This document shows positions 26,171 to 34,507 of a stretch of 64,000 nt of DNA, one piece after another. The translations under genes and the position numbers were made by a program. This DNA comes from Mariniphaga sp. (lineage in GTDB: Bacteria > Bacteroidota > Bacteroidia > Bacteroidales > Prolixibacteraceae). The stretch's first letter is position 1. Every line of letters starts with the position of its first letter. The notes under the pieces are model-generated. The model was given only the letters and a program-made list of their open reading frames with translations, was not told where the DNA came from and did not search any database. The stretch is taken from the NCBI GenBank assembly GCA_019429205.1, contig JAHYIT010000009.1:1-64000 (forward strand). Reading direction: 5' to 3'.

Positions 26171-27811
26171 CTACAAACCAACTCTCCAGCGTGGATCCCC
26201 TGAATCTCCCTTGCCAGGGAAAGCCGCATCTTTAAATTCAAAAATGCTGTTGTAAGGATCTGTCCATAGGTCGGTAACCAATCCGGGATATGTAACTGAA
26301 GGGAAACCAGGTATTTCATCCTTCCCTTCGCCGTAGCTGAATTCACTGGTGGCATAGGTATTAGTAATTAACCAGTTTGTATCGCCAAGCCCGTCAAAGC
26401 CATCAATTGCCACATTTCCGGAATCATCCTCATCCCATCCATGTCCCCAAATGGTATTTCTTATGGTAATACCGTCCAGCACATTGTCTTGTCCACCGGT
26501 TCTCCAGCGGAAAATCTGACGTCCGAACGAAGGAGTTTCATGAATGGTGCAACCATCTATAACAATCGAATTTGAGTTGTTCCTGCTAACCAGGAAAGAC
26601 CTGGCTTTTGAGATGGTAGAATTTTCAATTAAAATATCGTTGCAAATCCATTGATCCCTGTCCTGGGTGAAAATGGCATAATCCCTGATGCTGTCAATGG
26701 CGCAACCTGTAATCGTAAATTTATCAAGAGTTCCTTCCCCACCTTTAATTCTTCCAATTCCGCGGAATAGCCTTAAAACGCAGGATTCAAACTTAATTTC
26801 ACCAATTGTTCCACTTGCATCGATATTAAACACATATCTGGCATTGAAACCGTCGGCAGATGCTGTAAGGTGGATATCCTTAAAATGAACAAATTCAATG
26901 TTGCTGCCATCGGCAATATTGAAATTGGAGCTGCAGTCGATGACCGGCAATGCAGGTACAAAACTGTAGCCGCTCATAAATGACACGGATTTATCCAATT
27001 TGTATCCACCCGCAAGATAGGTTTTTCCACCTTCCAGTAACAAAACACTTCCGTCTTCCACATCCGGCAAAATATCGGCCAGGTTTACCGTGCTGTCTAT
27101 GCCGGTAAGGTTAACCACATTATCACCCGATACCAAAGGTTCTCTGGTGGTATAAACCTCCCAGCCACGTATCACATCGTTACTGAAAATAGCTACCTGA
27201 TAAGTAGTTGAAGGTTCAAGTCCTGCAATAATTTTCAGACCTTCCTCCCGCTCTTCCGGAGTAACTGAAAATTCCTCCAATGGTGTTGTCAGGCGTTCAT
27301 CGGTACCAGCATATACTTTGATACCTGTGATTGGCTCACCTGCAGGAGTCCAGAATACTTTTGCCTGATTATCGAGCACATCGAAAAAAGTTGGAGTACC
27401 CATGTTCGAAGGAAATTTTTGTGTTCTTACACTTCCAAGGAATGAGGGAAGACTGTTATACTGCGGATCGTCTGCAATGGCAGTTACCCTGACCTGGTAA
27501 ACCGTAAACCAGAGCAATTCCTCTCCCACTGTTTCGCTGTTAATAACCACGTAATTTGTATCGGTTTCAAAAGTATAATCCATGGTTAAAAATGTATCTC
27601 TGCTGACTTCAATAATGTATCTTTCAGCAGCCTTCATTTTACCTAGGTTTACCAATATGGTATTGTCAACCGCTTGAAGAGATTCGTTCAGAACCGGCTG
27701 AAAAAGGCGGGTTCTTGGATAATCCTCTTCTTCTTTGCAGGCATGAAAAATAAGCAGTCCTGCCACAAAAAGAAGGATAATAAATCTGATATTTAATTTT
27801 TCTATTTTCAT
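26171..27811 (-). CDS. DUF4957/DUF5123-type beta-helix lipoprotein
   Basis: A 546-residue lipoprotein (LLIFHACKEEEDYP, lipobox with Cys near 26) directly after SusD. Two fibronectin-III-like stretches (about 35-215) precede a right-handed beta-helix domain (about 230-545) of the DUF4957/DUF5123 type. The position downstream of SusCD and the acidic residues after the lipid Cys suggest a surface glycan-binding lipoprotein. The helix domain is paralogous to the T9SS-tailed protein at 10237. There is no T9SS tail here, so the same module is displayed by two routes. Activity is unknown; it may bind or cleave pectin. Confidence 0.78.
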   Translation of the reverse strand: MKIEKLNIRFIILLFVAGLLIFHACKEEEDYPRTRLFQPVLNESLQAVDNTILVNLGKMKAAERYIIEVSRDTFLTMDYTFETDTNYVVINSETVGEELLWFTVYQVRVTAIADDPQYNSLPSFLGSVRTQKFPSNMGTPTFFDVLDNQAKVFWTPAGEPITGIKVYAGTDERLTTPLEEFSVTPEEREEGLKIIAGLEPSTTYQVAIFSNDVIRGWEVYTTREPLVSGDNVVNLTGIDSTVNLADILPDVEDGSVLLLEGGKTYLAGGYKLDKSVSFMSGYSFVPALPVIDCSSNFNIADGSNIEFVHFKDIHLTASADGFNARYVFNIDASGTIGEIKFESCVLRLFRGIGRIKGGEGTLDKFTITGCAIDSIRDYAIFTQDRDQWICNDILIENSTISKARSFLVSRNNSNSIVIDGCTIHETPSFGRQIFRWRTGGQDNVLDGITIRNTIWGHGWDEDDSGNVAIDGFDGLGDTNWLITNTYATSEFSYGEGKDEIPGFPSVTYPGLVTDLWTDPYNSIFEFKDAAFPGKGDSGDPRWRVGL

Positions 27812-27858
27812 TTCGATACTTTTAATAGTTTTTACTCATATTGGAATTGAAATTCAGA

Positions 27859-29682
27859 TTAAAATCCAAAACCATATCCATCATTCTTCAATAATCCTTT
27901 ACTGTTATCGATCCCAATAGTAGGAATCGGGAAAATATACCTGACGATTCCATTTGGAACACCAATATTCGAACCGTTTATGTAATTATCCCAGTCGCGG
28001 GTAATCCATTCGGCAAATCCGTCGGGTCTTGTTTCGCTGTACATAGCAATCAGCCATGTTTGTCGTTCCCAGGTTTCGTCTGGTGCAGCCAAAACTTTTT
28101 CATGCGTATTATAAATTATCAGGTCACCGTTTTCATCAAGTTTTGTATAAACATAGTCGGGCAAATCCCCGGTTCCGTTAAAAGCATCCAAAGCCATCTG
28201 CTTACAGCCGTCCACTGTTTCTTTAACTTTTTCATAATAGAGGTTCCAGCGAATCAATTCATATTTGCGAATCATTTCACCGCCAAATTCCCATGCACGT
28301 TCATCCACGATGGCATTAAAAAAATCATCCTTGCTGCCCGAAACAGTAGCTGTGTACTGATCAACTTTTGTGGACCATAATGCCGGTTCGAATGCTCTAT
28401 GACGAACACGTTTGAAAGCATCCTGAGCCTCTCCCGTTGGTCCGTTCAGTTCATTTTCGGCTTCGGCAAACATGAGCAGCACATCAGAATAACGCATCAT
28501 GGGCCAGTTAATTCCTGTGCCTTTGGAAGTGGATGGACCGGGAGGATTATCCAAAAAATGGCGGCTCCATTTTCCCTGCGAAATGTTCATATTTCCTCTG
28601 CTTACAAGTTCCTGAATAAAATCACCGTTAATTGTATATAATCCGCAGGTAACCGGTAATCTTTTATCTTCACGATCGAACGAATAGAAATAGGTTGGCG
28701 GCATTGCCATGTAATTGCTACCCTGACCGTATGGATGATTTCCGGGATCGACGCGGATACCAATGTTCCAGCCAACATCGCCCCGACCAATTGCAAAGGG
28801 TACTTCGAAAAGCATATCGCTGTTGACAGGTGAAATGAATTTGCACTGGTTCATAAAAACCTGCCTGAAATTGGCTCCAAGTGTACGGTCTTTAAGTGTT
28901 ATGAGCTTTTTGGTGTAATCCCTTGCAATTTTATAATAGTCCTGGTAATCGGCTTCGCGGGTCATGGTTAAATCGGGTTTAAGATACCAACCTCCACGCT
29001 GGAGTGCAAGGCGTGCAATCATACCCAGGGTATATTCCCGGTTAATTTGTTCAATCCCGAACTGCAGTTCATCTGCCCACAACATTTTATTTTCAATATC
29101 AATAAGGTCTTGAATAACGGTCGATAGAATGACATTTCTGTCTTCTTTAGGGAGGTTAAATTCCACATCAACGGAGGGTGCATTTTCGGAAAACGGCACA
29201 TCTCCAAAATAAAAAATTAGCATGCTGTACCAGTATGCGCGCATGGTATAAGCTTCGCCAAGTAAGTGGTACATATTTCTGGAAAGAACAACATTCTCAG
29301 ATTCAAGGGCATCGCTTGCAAGAATACCTTCGATGGCAATATTCGCATCGCGAATAGCCTGGTAACCAATATCCCAAACATACCTTAAGTCACCATTGTT
29401 TTCCTGTGCATCGAGCCGCCAGATTTGGTATCGTGCACCGTCGCTCGAACCGCCATTGTGTTCAATATCAGTGTTACCTGTCATATTGTTCGATAGTCGT
29501 GATTGAAACCCATCGTGGCTGAAATGGACATACATGGCATTTACAGCTTTTCTGGCGTCCTCTGCATTGGAAAAAATGTATTCAGAATCGAATGTTGAAA
29601 GCGATTCGGGTTCTAAAAAATCTTGACATGCAGTAAAAGAGAAAAATACTGCAATTATTCCTGTTAAATATTTATATTTCAT
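27859..29682 (-). CDS. SusD/RagB-family outer-membrane lipoprotein (PUL 1)
   Basis: About 607 residues from the ATG at 29682, where the signal MKYKYLTGIIAVFFSFTACQDFLEP begins (lipobox FTAC). An in-frame ATG at 29703 is an alternative, 6 bp after the SusC stop. SusD motifs are the N-terminal SEYIFSNAEDARKAVNAMY, TPR-like helices with RAYWYSMLIFYFGDVPF, and the C-terminal SDVLLMFAEAENEL and FPIPTIGIDNSKGLLKND. It forms the lid of the SusC transporter and captures oligosaccharide at the cell surface. Second structural gene of the operon, directly coupled to SusC. Confidence 0.93.
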   Translation of the reverse strand: MKYKYLTGIIAVFFSFTACQDFLEPESLSTFDSEYIFSNAEDARKAVNAMYVHFSHDGFQSRLSNNMTGNTDIEHNGGSSDGARYQIWRLDAQENNGDLRYVWDIGYQAIRDANIAIEGILASDALESENVVLSRNMYHLLGEAYTMRAYWYSMLIFYFGDVPFSENAPSVDVEFNLPKEDRNVILSTVIQDLIDIENKMLWADELQFGIEQINREYTLGMIARLALQRGGWYLKPDLTMTREADYQDYYKIARDYTKKLITLKDRTLGANFRQVFMNQCKFISPVNSDMLFEVPFAIGRGDVGWNIGIRVDPGNHPYGQGSNYMAMPPTYFYSFDREDKRLPVTCGLYTINGDFIQELVSRGNMNISQGKWSRHFLDNPPGPSTSKGTGINWPMMRYSDVLLMFAEAENELNGPTGEAQDAFKRVRHRAFEPALWSTKVDQYTATVSGSKDDFFNAIVDERAWEFGGEMIRKYELIRWNLYYEKVKETVDGCKQMALDAFNGTGDLPDYVYTKLDENGDLIIYNTHEKVLAAPDETWERQTWLIAMYSETRPDGFAEWITRDWDNYINGSNIGVPNGIVRYIFPIPTIGIDNSKGLLKNDGYGFGF

Positions 29683-29709
29683 AACCATAAAATTAATATT
29701 CATTGTTTA

Positions 29710-32700
29710 TTAAAACGAAAGATTTACACCAAAGGTAAATGAACGGCTCCGCGGGAAGGACGAATAGTCGATACCCGGTGTAAGCGCTGCATAGCTGCTG
29801 CTTCTCGATGTACTCACTTCCGGATCATATCCGGAATATTTTGTCCACAGCCACAAATTGTATCCTGTGGCATAAATGCGTAAAGAAGACATTCCAATTG
29901 TGTTACTTAAACGCGATGGAAAGGTATAACCAATAGTCAGAGTATTCAGGCGAAGGAAGGAACCATCTTCGACTGCCCAGTCGGAAATTACCGTAGTGGC
30001 CTGACCAAATGAGTTGCTGCCGCTCCATATAGTTTTATCGGCATTCATTTGCCTCAGTTGATCCAGTTCGGTAACAAGTTCTCCCGGAGTGCCCGTATAT
30101 GTTCCGTCAACATCAATGTAGGTATAGCGTTTATCAGAACTCATTGAAGTTAACATATTGCCAAAACGTGTGCGGTATAACTGGTTATAATCAATTTTTC
30201 CTGTATTATACACATCGTTACCCAACGACCAGTTAAATAACACCGAAGCATCGAATCCTTTAAAAGTGGCATCGAAACCAAAACCACCTGTTGCATCGGG
30301 TAGTGCACTACCTATTATTTTTCTGTCCTGACTGTTAATCAAGCCGTCACCGTTCAGGTCTTTCAGTTTCATATATCCTGGCCGAACACTGTTTACGCCT
30401 AAAGTATTCCTGTTATCCGGAACATTTTCTTTTAACGTGTAGGTATTGGTAACCGCGTTATAACCCGTAAAATCATCTGCTGTGAACATGCCATCATTTA
30501 CATAGCCATATATCAGGCCTATTGTTTGTCCTACTGCCAGGTAATAGTCATCGCGGTCTTTCAGGTCGGTACTCGACCAGTTCGACTGAAAAAAGCGTTC
30601 GTCGGTACCATCCAGTGCATCAATTTTTGCTTTATTGATACCAAAGTTGAGGCTTGCAGAGAGTGTAAAATCGTCTTTGTCAACAATAATCGCACTCAAT
30701 AACATTTCAATACCTTTATTGGACGTACTTCCAATATTATTCCACTGGGTGTTGAAACCTGAAATAGGTGAAATTGCCGAAGCAAGCAACAGGTCTTTGG
30801 TTGTATTTTGGTAAAGGTCGATATTTCCTCTTATTCTTCCATTATAGAACATAAAATCCAGACCCATGTTTCTGTTTATTGTAGTTTCCCAAATTATATG
30901 CGGATTGTATAAGGTTGACCCGTCGGGTGAATAATAAGGATTGAATGAATTTGTTCCCATGCCGGGGCCTCTGTTGGTATTCGCCCTAAAAAGGAACTTT
31001 GTTGCATTTGCCGGAATACGGTCGTTACCTGTTGCACCATAACTGAGGCGAAGTTTCAATTCATTTATAGCATCAGCTCCCTGAAGGAAACTTTCTTCAT
31101 TAATTTTCCATCCCAATGCAATTGCGGGGAAAACACCTACCCGGTTTTCTTGTGAAAACTTACTCGAAGCATCGGAACGCAAAGTGGCAGTAAACAGGTA
31201 TTTTCCGCTATACTGGTAATTAGCGCGCGCGAAAAAAGACAGCCGGTTCTGCTCAGTCGATTGATAACTTGAATAACTATCCAATGTTCCCAATGCCATG
31301 TTGGCAAACATTTCCCCGGGCTGCATTGTTTCTCTGAAGTTTTCTACACGTACAAAATTTCCTTTTCCTCCGTTTGAATAAATCTCATTACCTAACAACA
31401 AATCAAGTTGATGTTCACCCAGATTTTGAAATGTATAATTAGCGGTATTGAGTAAACGGAAGGAATAGTTATCACGGTATTCAGATGTCCCCAAAGGCAG
31501 GCTGTTTCCTTCCTGCTGCGATTGGCTGGTTAAAGGTCCGTAGTAGCGCAACCTTTCATCAAAAGTTCTGCTGCTTGTAATGGCCGAATTCAATCTCAGG
31601 TTTTCATATGGGTTCCAAGTAAGTCCGGCCTGTAACACATAGTTCATGGTATTTCTTTGTCTCCAGTCTTGTTTTGCCAGTTCAATCGGGTTAATGAGGC
31701 TGAGCAAAAATGATTGAAAATCATCGGAAGAATCGATTTGGGCAAGGTCAATATCCAGTTCATCGGCAATTCCGTTTACCGGACGGGCAGTAATAACATT
31801 TTTAATGCGTAACTGCGCACTCCCGGCTGTTCCGGCACCGTCAACCTGTGTATCCGTTATCCTGGCCGAGGCGTCAAAAGTTAATGATTTTGCAATCTCA
31901 TGATTTAATTTGAAATTGATAACATTTCGGCGATAACCGTTTCCAATCATTATTCCATCATCAATATTATTGGTTAAACTGAGGCTGACTTTCGTTTTTT
32001 CTGTGCCTCCGCTTATACTTAAGTTATGCGATTGAGAAACCTGTGGTGTTCCAAATAATTCGTTCTGCCAGTCGTTTGGTTTTTTGTACCTGTAAAGCTC
32101 CAAATCGTCGTATTTACCGTAATAACGTTCAAAATTACGCAAATCAGACTCCGATCGAAGTTTTGCATGTTCATAATGTACCATTACAAACTCATACGGA
32201 TCGAGCACATCATAAACCCGTTCCTGTGGTAACGTTTTAACCTGTGCATACCCGTTGTAACTTACCAAAGTTCTTCCGGCCACGGGACTCCTTGTGGTAA
32301 TCAAAATTACACCGTTTGATGCCTGAGCACCGTAAATTGCTGTTGCAGCCGCATCTTTTAACACATTAATGCTGGCAATATCGGTAGGTGGTACATCCCG
32401 AATGCTTCCTACGATAAAACCATCCACCACATACAACGGAGAATTGTCCTGGGTTACAGAGCCGCCACCACGTACCCGGATTACTATTTCAGCGTCAGGC
32501 GAACCATCGGTGGTAATGATGTTTACACCAGGCAACCGGCCTTTTATTGCTTCCGCTGCATTGGCAATGGGTATTTTTTTCAACTCTTCACCCGAGATGG
32601 ATGCAACCGATCCAGTTAAATCTCTGCGGCGGGCAGTACCATAACCAACAGCCACAATTTCATCCAATTGTGTAGTTGAAATTTCAAGTTCAACGTTTAT

Positions 32701-33015
32701 TTCATTTCTTTGACCAACAGGTATTTCCTGTGTAGTATAACCAATAAATGAAAATATCAATACAGCTTCTGCCGAAGGCACTTCAATGCTGTATGTTCCG
32801 TCAACCATTGTTACTGTGCCCTGAGTTGTCCCTTTCAGAACCACGTTTACACCAGGCAGTGTTTCTCCGGTTTGAGAATCAGTAATTTTACCCGTTACCA
32901 TCCGCGTTTGTGCAAAAATGGTTGAAGCAAAAATTAGCTGAACTGCCAAAATAACAGCGAATTTGAAAAAATAATTTAATCGCTGTTTTTGAAACTTAAT
33001 TTTACAATTTGCCAT
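29710..33015 (-). CDS. SusC/RagA-family TonB-dependent transporter (PUL 1)
   Basis: An 1101-residue outer-membrane transporter. After the signal peptide (ending STIFAQ) come a carboxypeptidase-regulatory-like domain (about 38-125, GKITDSQTGETLPGVNVVLKG), a TonB box region DEIVAVGYGTARRRDLTGS, a plug domain and a 22-strand barrel ending in SRSFTFGVNLSF. It imports oligosaccharides, here presumably pectic, with SusD. It heads a nine-gene run on the minus strand (33015 to 13373) with gaps of 6-124 bp. Upstream lie a conserved 34-codon mini-gene (33077-33181) and a two-repeat operator (33261-33296). Confidence 0.95.
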   Translation of the reverse strand: MANCKIKFQKQRLNYFFKFAVILAVQLIFASTIFAQTRMVTGKITDSQTGETLPGVNVVLKGTTQGTVTMVDGTYSIEVPSAEAVLIFSFIGYTTQEIPVGQRNEINVELEISTTQLDEIVAVGYGTARRRDLTGSVASISGEELKKIPIANAAEAIKGRLPGVNIITTDGSPDAEIVIRVRGGGSVTQDNSPLYVVDGFIVGSIRDVPPTDIASINVLKDAAATAIYGAQASNGVILITTRSPVAGRTLVSYNGYAQVKTLPQERVYDVLDPYEFVMVHYEHAKLRSESDLRNFERYYGKYDDLELYRYKKPNDWQNELFGTPQVSQSHNLSISGGTEKTKVSLSLTNNIDDGIMIGNGYRRNVINFKLNHEIAKSLTFDASARITDTQVDGAGTAGSAQLRIKNVITARPVNGIADELDIDLAQIDSSDDFQSFLLSLINPIELAKQDWRQRNTMNYVLQAGLTWNPYENLRLNSAITSSRTFDERLRYYGPLTSQSQQEGNSLPLGTSEYRDNYSFRLLNTANYTFQNLGEHQLDLLLGNEIYSNGGKGNFVRVENFRETMQPGEMFANMALGTLDSYSSYQSTEQNRLSFFARANYQYSGKYLFTATLRSDASSKFSQENRVGVFPAIALGWKINEESFLQGADAINELKLRLSYGATGNDRIPANATKFLFRANTNRGPGMGTNSFNPYYSPDGSTLYNPHIIWETTINRNMGLDFMFYNGRIRGNIDLYQNTTKDLLLASAISPISGFNTQWNNIGSTSNKGIEMLLSAIIVDKDDFTLSASLNFGINKAKIDALDGTDERFFQSNWSSTDLKDRDDYYLAVGQTIGLIYGYVNDGMFTADDFTGYNAVTNTYTLKENVPDNRNTLGVNSVRPGYMKLKDLNGDGLINSQDRKIIGSALPDATGGFGFDATFKGFDASVLFNWSLGNDVYNTGKIDYNQLYRTRFGNMLTSMSSDKRYTYIDVDGTYTGTPGELVTELDQLRQMNADKTIWSGSNSFGQATTVISDWAVEDGSFLRLNTLTIGYTFPSRLSNTIGMSSLRIYATGYNLWLWTKYSGYDPEVSTSRSSSYAALTPGIDYSSFPRSRSFTFGVNLSF

Positions 33016-33045
33016 ACTGTATCTATTTAGATTTGATAATATGTA

Positions 33046-33068
33046 ATAAAATATTTATATAAATAATT
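33046..33068 (-). promoter_or_regulatory. Conserved leader motif upstream of susC (PUL 1)
   Basis: On the minus strand this reads AATTATTTATA-N5-ATTTTAT, 30 nt upstream of the susC ATG. The same two words with the same 5-nt spacer occur at 45734-45756 before the second susC. Function unknown: mRNA leader element, sRNA target or internal promoter. Confidence 0.45.
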
Positions 33069-33076
33069 TATAATTG

Positions 33077-33181
33077 TTAAGATATCAGATTGAGAAGAAA
33101 TAGCATTGCAACAACCAAAAAGATAATAGTAAAAACTATTTTAAGGTTAGTATTTTTTAGGTTCCGGTGAAATTCTTTCAT
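33077..33181 (-). CDS. 34-aa single-pass membrane mini-protein upstream of susC (PUL 1)
   Basis: A short gene in an otherwise empty intergenic region. It encodes MKEFHRNLKNTN, then a hydrophobic stretch (about residues 15-30) and NLIS. The basic N-terminus followed by one helix predicts an N-in single-pass inner-membrane peptide. An equally long homologue lies in the same place before the other susC (45793-45897). They share 15 of 34 residues, including MKE, NLK, TN, LVVA and NL. Seven of the 15 shared residues use different codons, which points to selection on protein. It starts 79 bp after the operator and ends 61 bp before susC. No known family is recognised. Confidence 0.75.
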   Translation of the reverse strand: MKEFHRNLKNTNLKIVFTIIFLVVAMLFLLNLIS

Positions 33182-33203
33182 AGCCATAAACTAATTTTGT
33201 GCA

Positions 33204-33220
33204 ATTTATCACTGATAAAT
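33204..33220. promoter_or_regulatory. Perfect 17-bp palindrome between operator and mini-gene
   Basis: ATTTATCACTGATAAAT has 8-bp perfect arms around one central base. It cannot form an RNA hairpin of normal loop size, so a protein-binding DNA site is more likely. It is not found before the second susC. Confidence 0.35.
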
Positions 33221-33260
33221 CAAATCCATGGGGTTCAGGATTCCCTAATAAAATGAAAAA

Positions 33261-33296
33261 TTTCCCAACAGGGGTTATATTTCCCAAAATACGGGA
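33261..33296. promoter_or_regulatory. Two-repeat operator upstream of PUL 1
   Basis: TTTCCCAA occurs at 33261-33268 and 33280-33287 (period 19 bp; TTGGGAAA in the susC direction). Each copy is followed by a GGG-containing inverted half: GGGG at 33271-33274 and CGGGA at 33292-33296. A near-identical block is at 45983-46019 before the other susC. Two direct repeats about two helical turns apart suit an AraC-type DNA-binding domain such as that of the HTCS at 46066. The site lies between divergent genes and could serve both. Confidence 0.65.
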
Positions 33297-33496
33297 TTTT
33301 AATATTTGAAATGCCGCGCCCTCATAAAATTTGTACTGAAAATCAAAATTAAGTGAATTTATTCGCAGAATATTAGCAGCTTTTTTTTTAAGGAAGCCTG
33401 GTAAATTGCAAAATGGTATAAACGACTCGCTAAATGAGATTTTTAAACCCTTTTAATTCTTCTGCTGTTCGTATTTTTACCATCAAAACAATAGCT

Positions 33497-34456
33497 ATGA
33501 AAAAGTTGATTATTCTTATCCCGATTATCATTTTTTACAATTTAACAGTAATGTCACAACAAAAAACGCAGGCTTACCTTGGGCAGAAGGAAGGCGGCGA
33601 ATGGAAGTGGGTAACCAAAGCCAATGGCAATGAACAATATGAATATCAGGGAGGTGAGTTCAAACCGGTTCAAAGCCTGGAACTGGACAAAAAACATACC
33701 GACCATTCATTCGACTTACAGTTTGAAGGTCCGGGCTGGGAATCGGATAAAATTGGTTACCGCATTTACCTCGACTGGCGAAATGCCATCGATATTTTTG
33801 GGAAGAAAACCGACAAAATGATTTTACACCAGGTTGGATTGGATGGTTTTGATTCGTACCACGAAATGCAGGATTGGGGCGTTGATATCCTGAAGGTGGG
33901 TTCGGCGCTGGGAATTGGTTCACTTGCCTTTTGGGATGGAGAAAAAGCAATAAGAGTTGAAAAAACCGATGACATTTTCTGTTCGGTTGAAAATGGAAAA
34001 AATTCATCGAAAGTTGACCTTACCTATTCAGGTTGGGAGATCAACAACACAAAAACAGATTTAACTACATCACTTGAAATTAATGCAGGGAGTTATCTGA
34101 CCAAATATTCAGCAGAACTTTCCAAAGATTTGCCAAACCTCGCTACCGGAATTGTAAAATTACCTGAAACCGAAACTGCCGTTTTTACTGACATTAAACC
34201 CGGTTGGAGTTGCTTTGCCACATTTGGTAAACAAAGCCTTGAAAATGATATGCTGGGAATGTGTATCTTTTTCAAAACAAGTGAGTTGATTAAGCAAACC
34301 AATGATAAAAACAGCCATGTGATTGTATTAAAACCTGTAAATAACAAGCTTACCTACTACTTTGGCGCTGCATGGGAACAGGATGCTTCGGGGGTAAAAT
34401 CGATGAATGATTTTAAGAAGTTACTAAAAGAACAGGCTAACTTTATCAAAGAATAA
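33497..34456 (+). CDS. DUF4861 exported protein
   Basis: About 319 residues from the ATG at 33497, chosen because it opens a signal peptide (MKKLIILIPIIIFYNLTVMSQQ); an upstream in-frame ATG at 33434 adds 21 unlikely residues. The body matches the DUF4861 type: WKWVTKANGNEQYEYQGGEF, HSFDLQFEGPGWESDKIGYRIYLDWRNAIDIFGKK, YHEMQDWGVDILKVG and a C-terminal LTYYFGAAWEQ. The family recurs near pectin and other uronic-acid loci, but its reaction is unknown to me. It is divergent from PUL 1 and 51 bp upstream of an esterase on the same strand, so the two probably form an operon. Confidence 0.75.
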   Translation: MKKLIILIPIIIFYNLTVMSQQKTQAYLGQKEGGEWKWVTKANGNEQYEYQGGEFKPVQSLELDKKHTDHSFDLQFEGPGWESDKIGYRIYLDWRNAIDIFGKKTDKMILHQVGLDGFDSYHEMQDWGVDILKVGSALGIGSLAFWDGEKAIRVEKTDDIFCSVENGKNSSKVDLTYSGWEINNTKTDLTTSLEINAGSYLTKYSAELSKDLPNLATGIVKLPETETAVFTDIKPGWSCFATFGKQSLENDMLGMCIFFKTSELIKQTNDKNSHVIVLKPVNNKLTYYFGAAWEQDASGVKSMNDFKKLLKEQANFIKE

Positions 34457-34507
34457 AATGGCTGTTTTACAGTTTTACAATGGCAAAAATTTTAACACTA
34501 TAAATAA

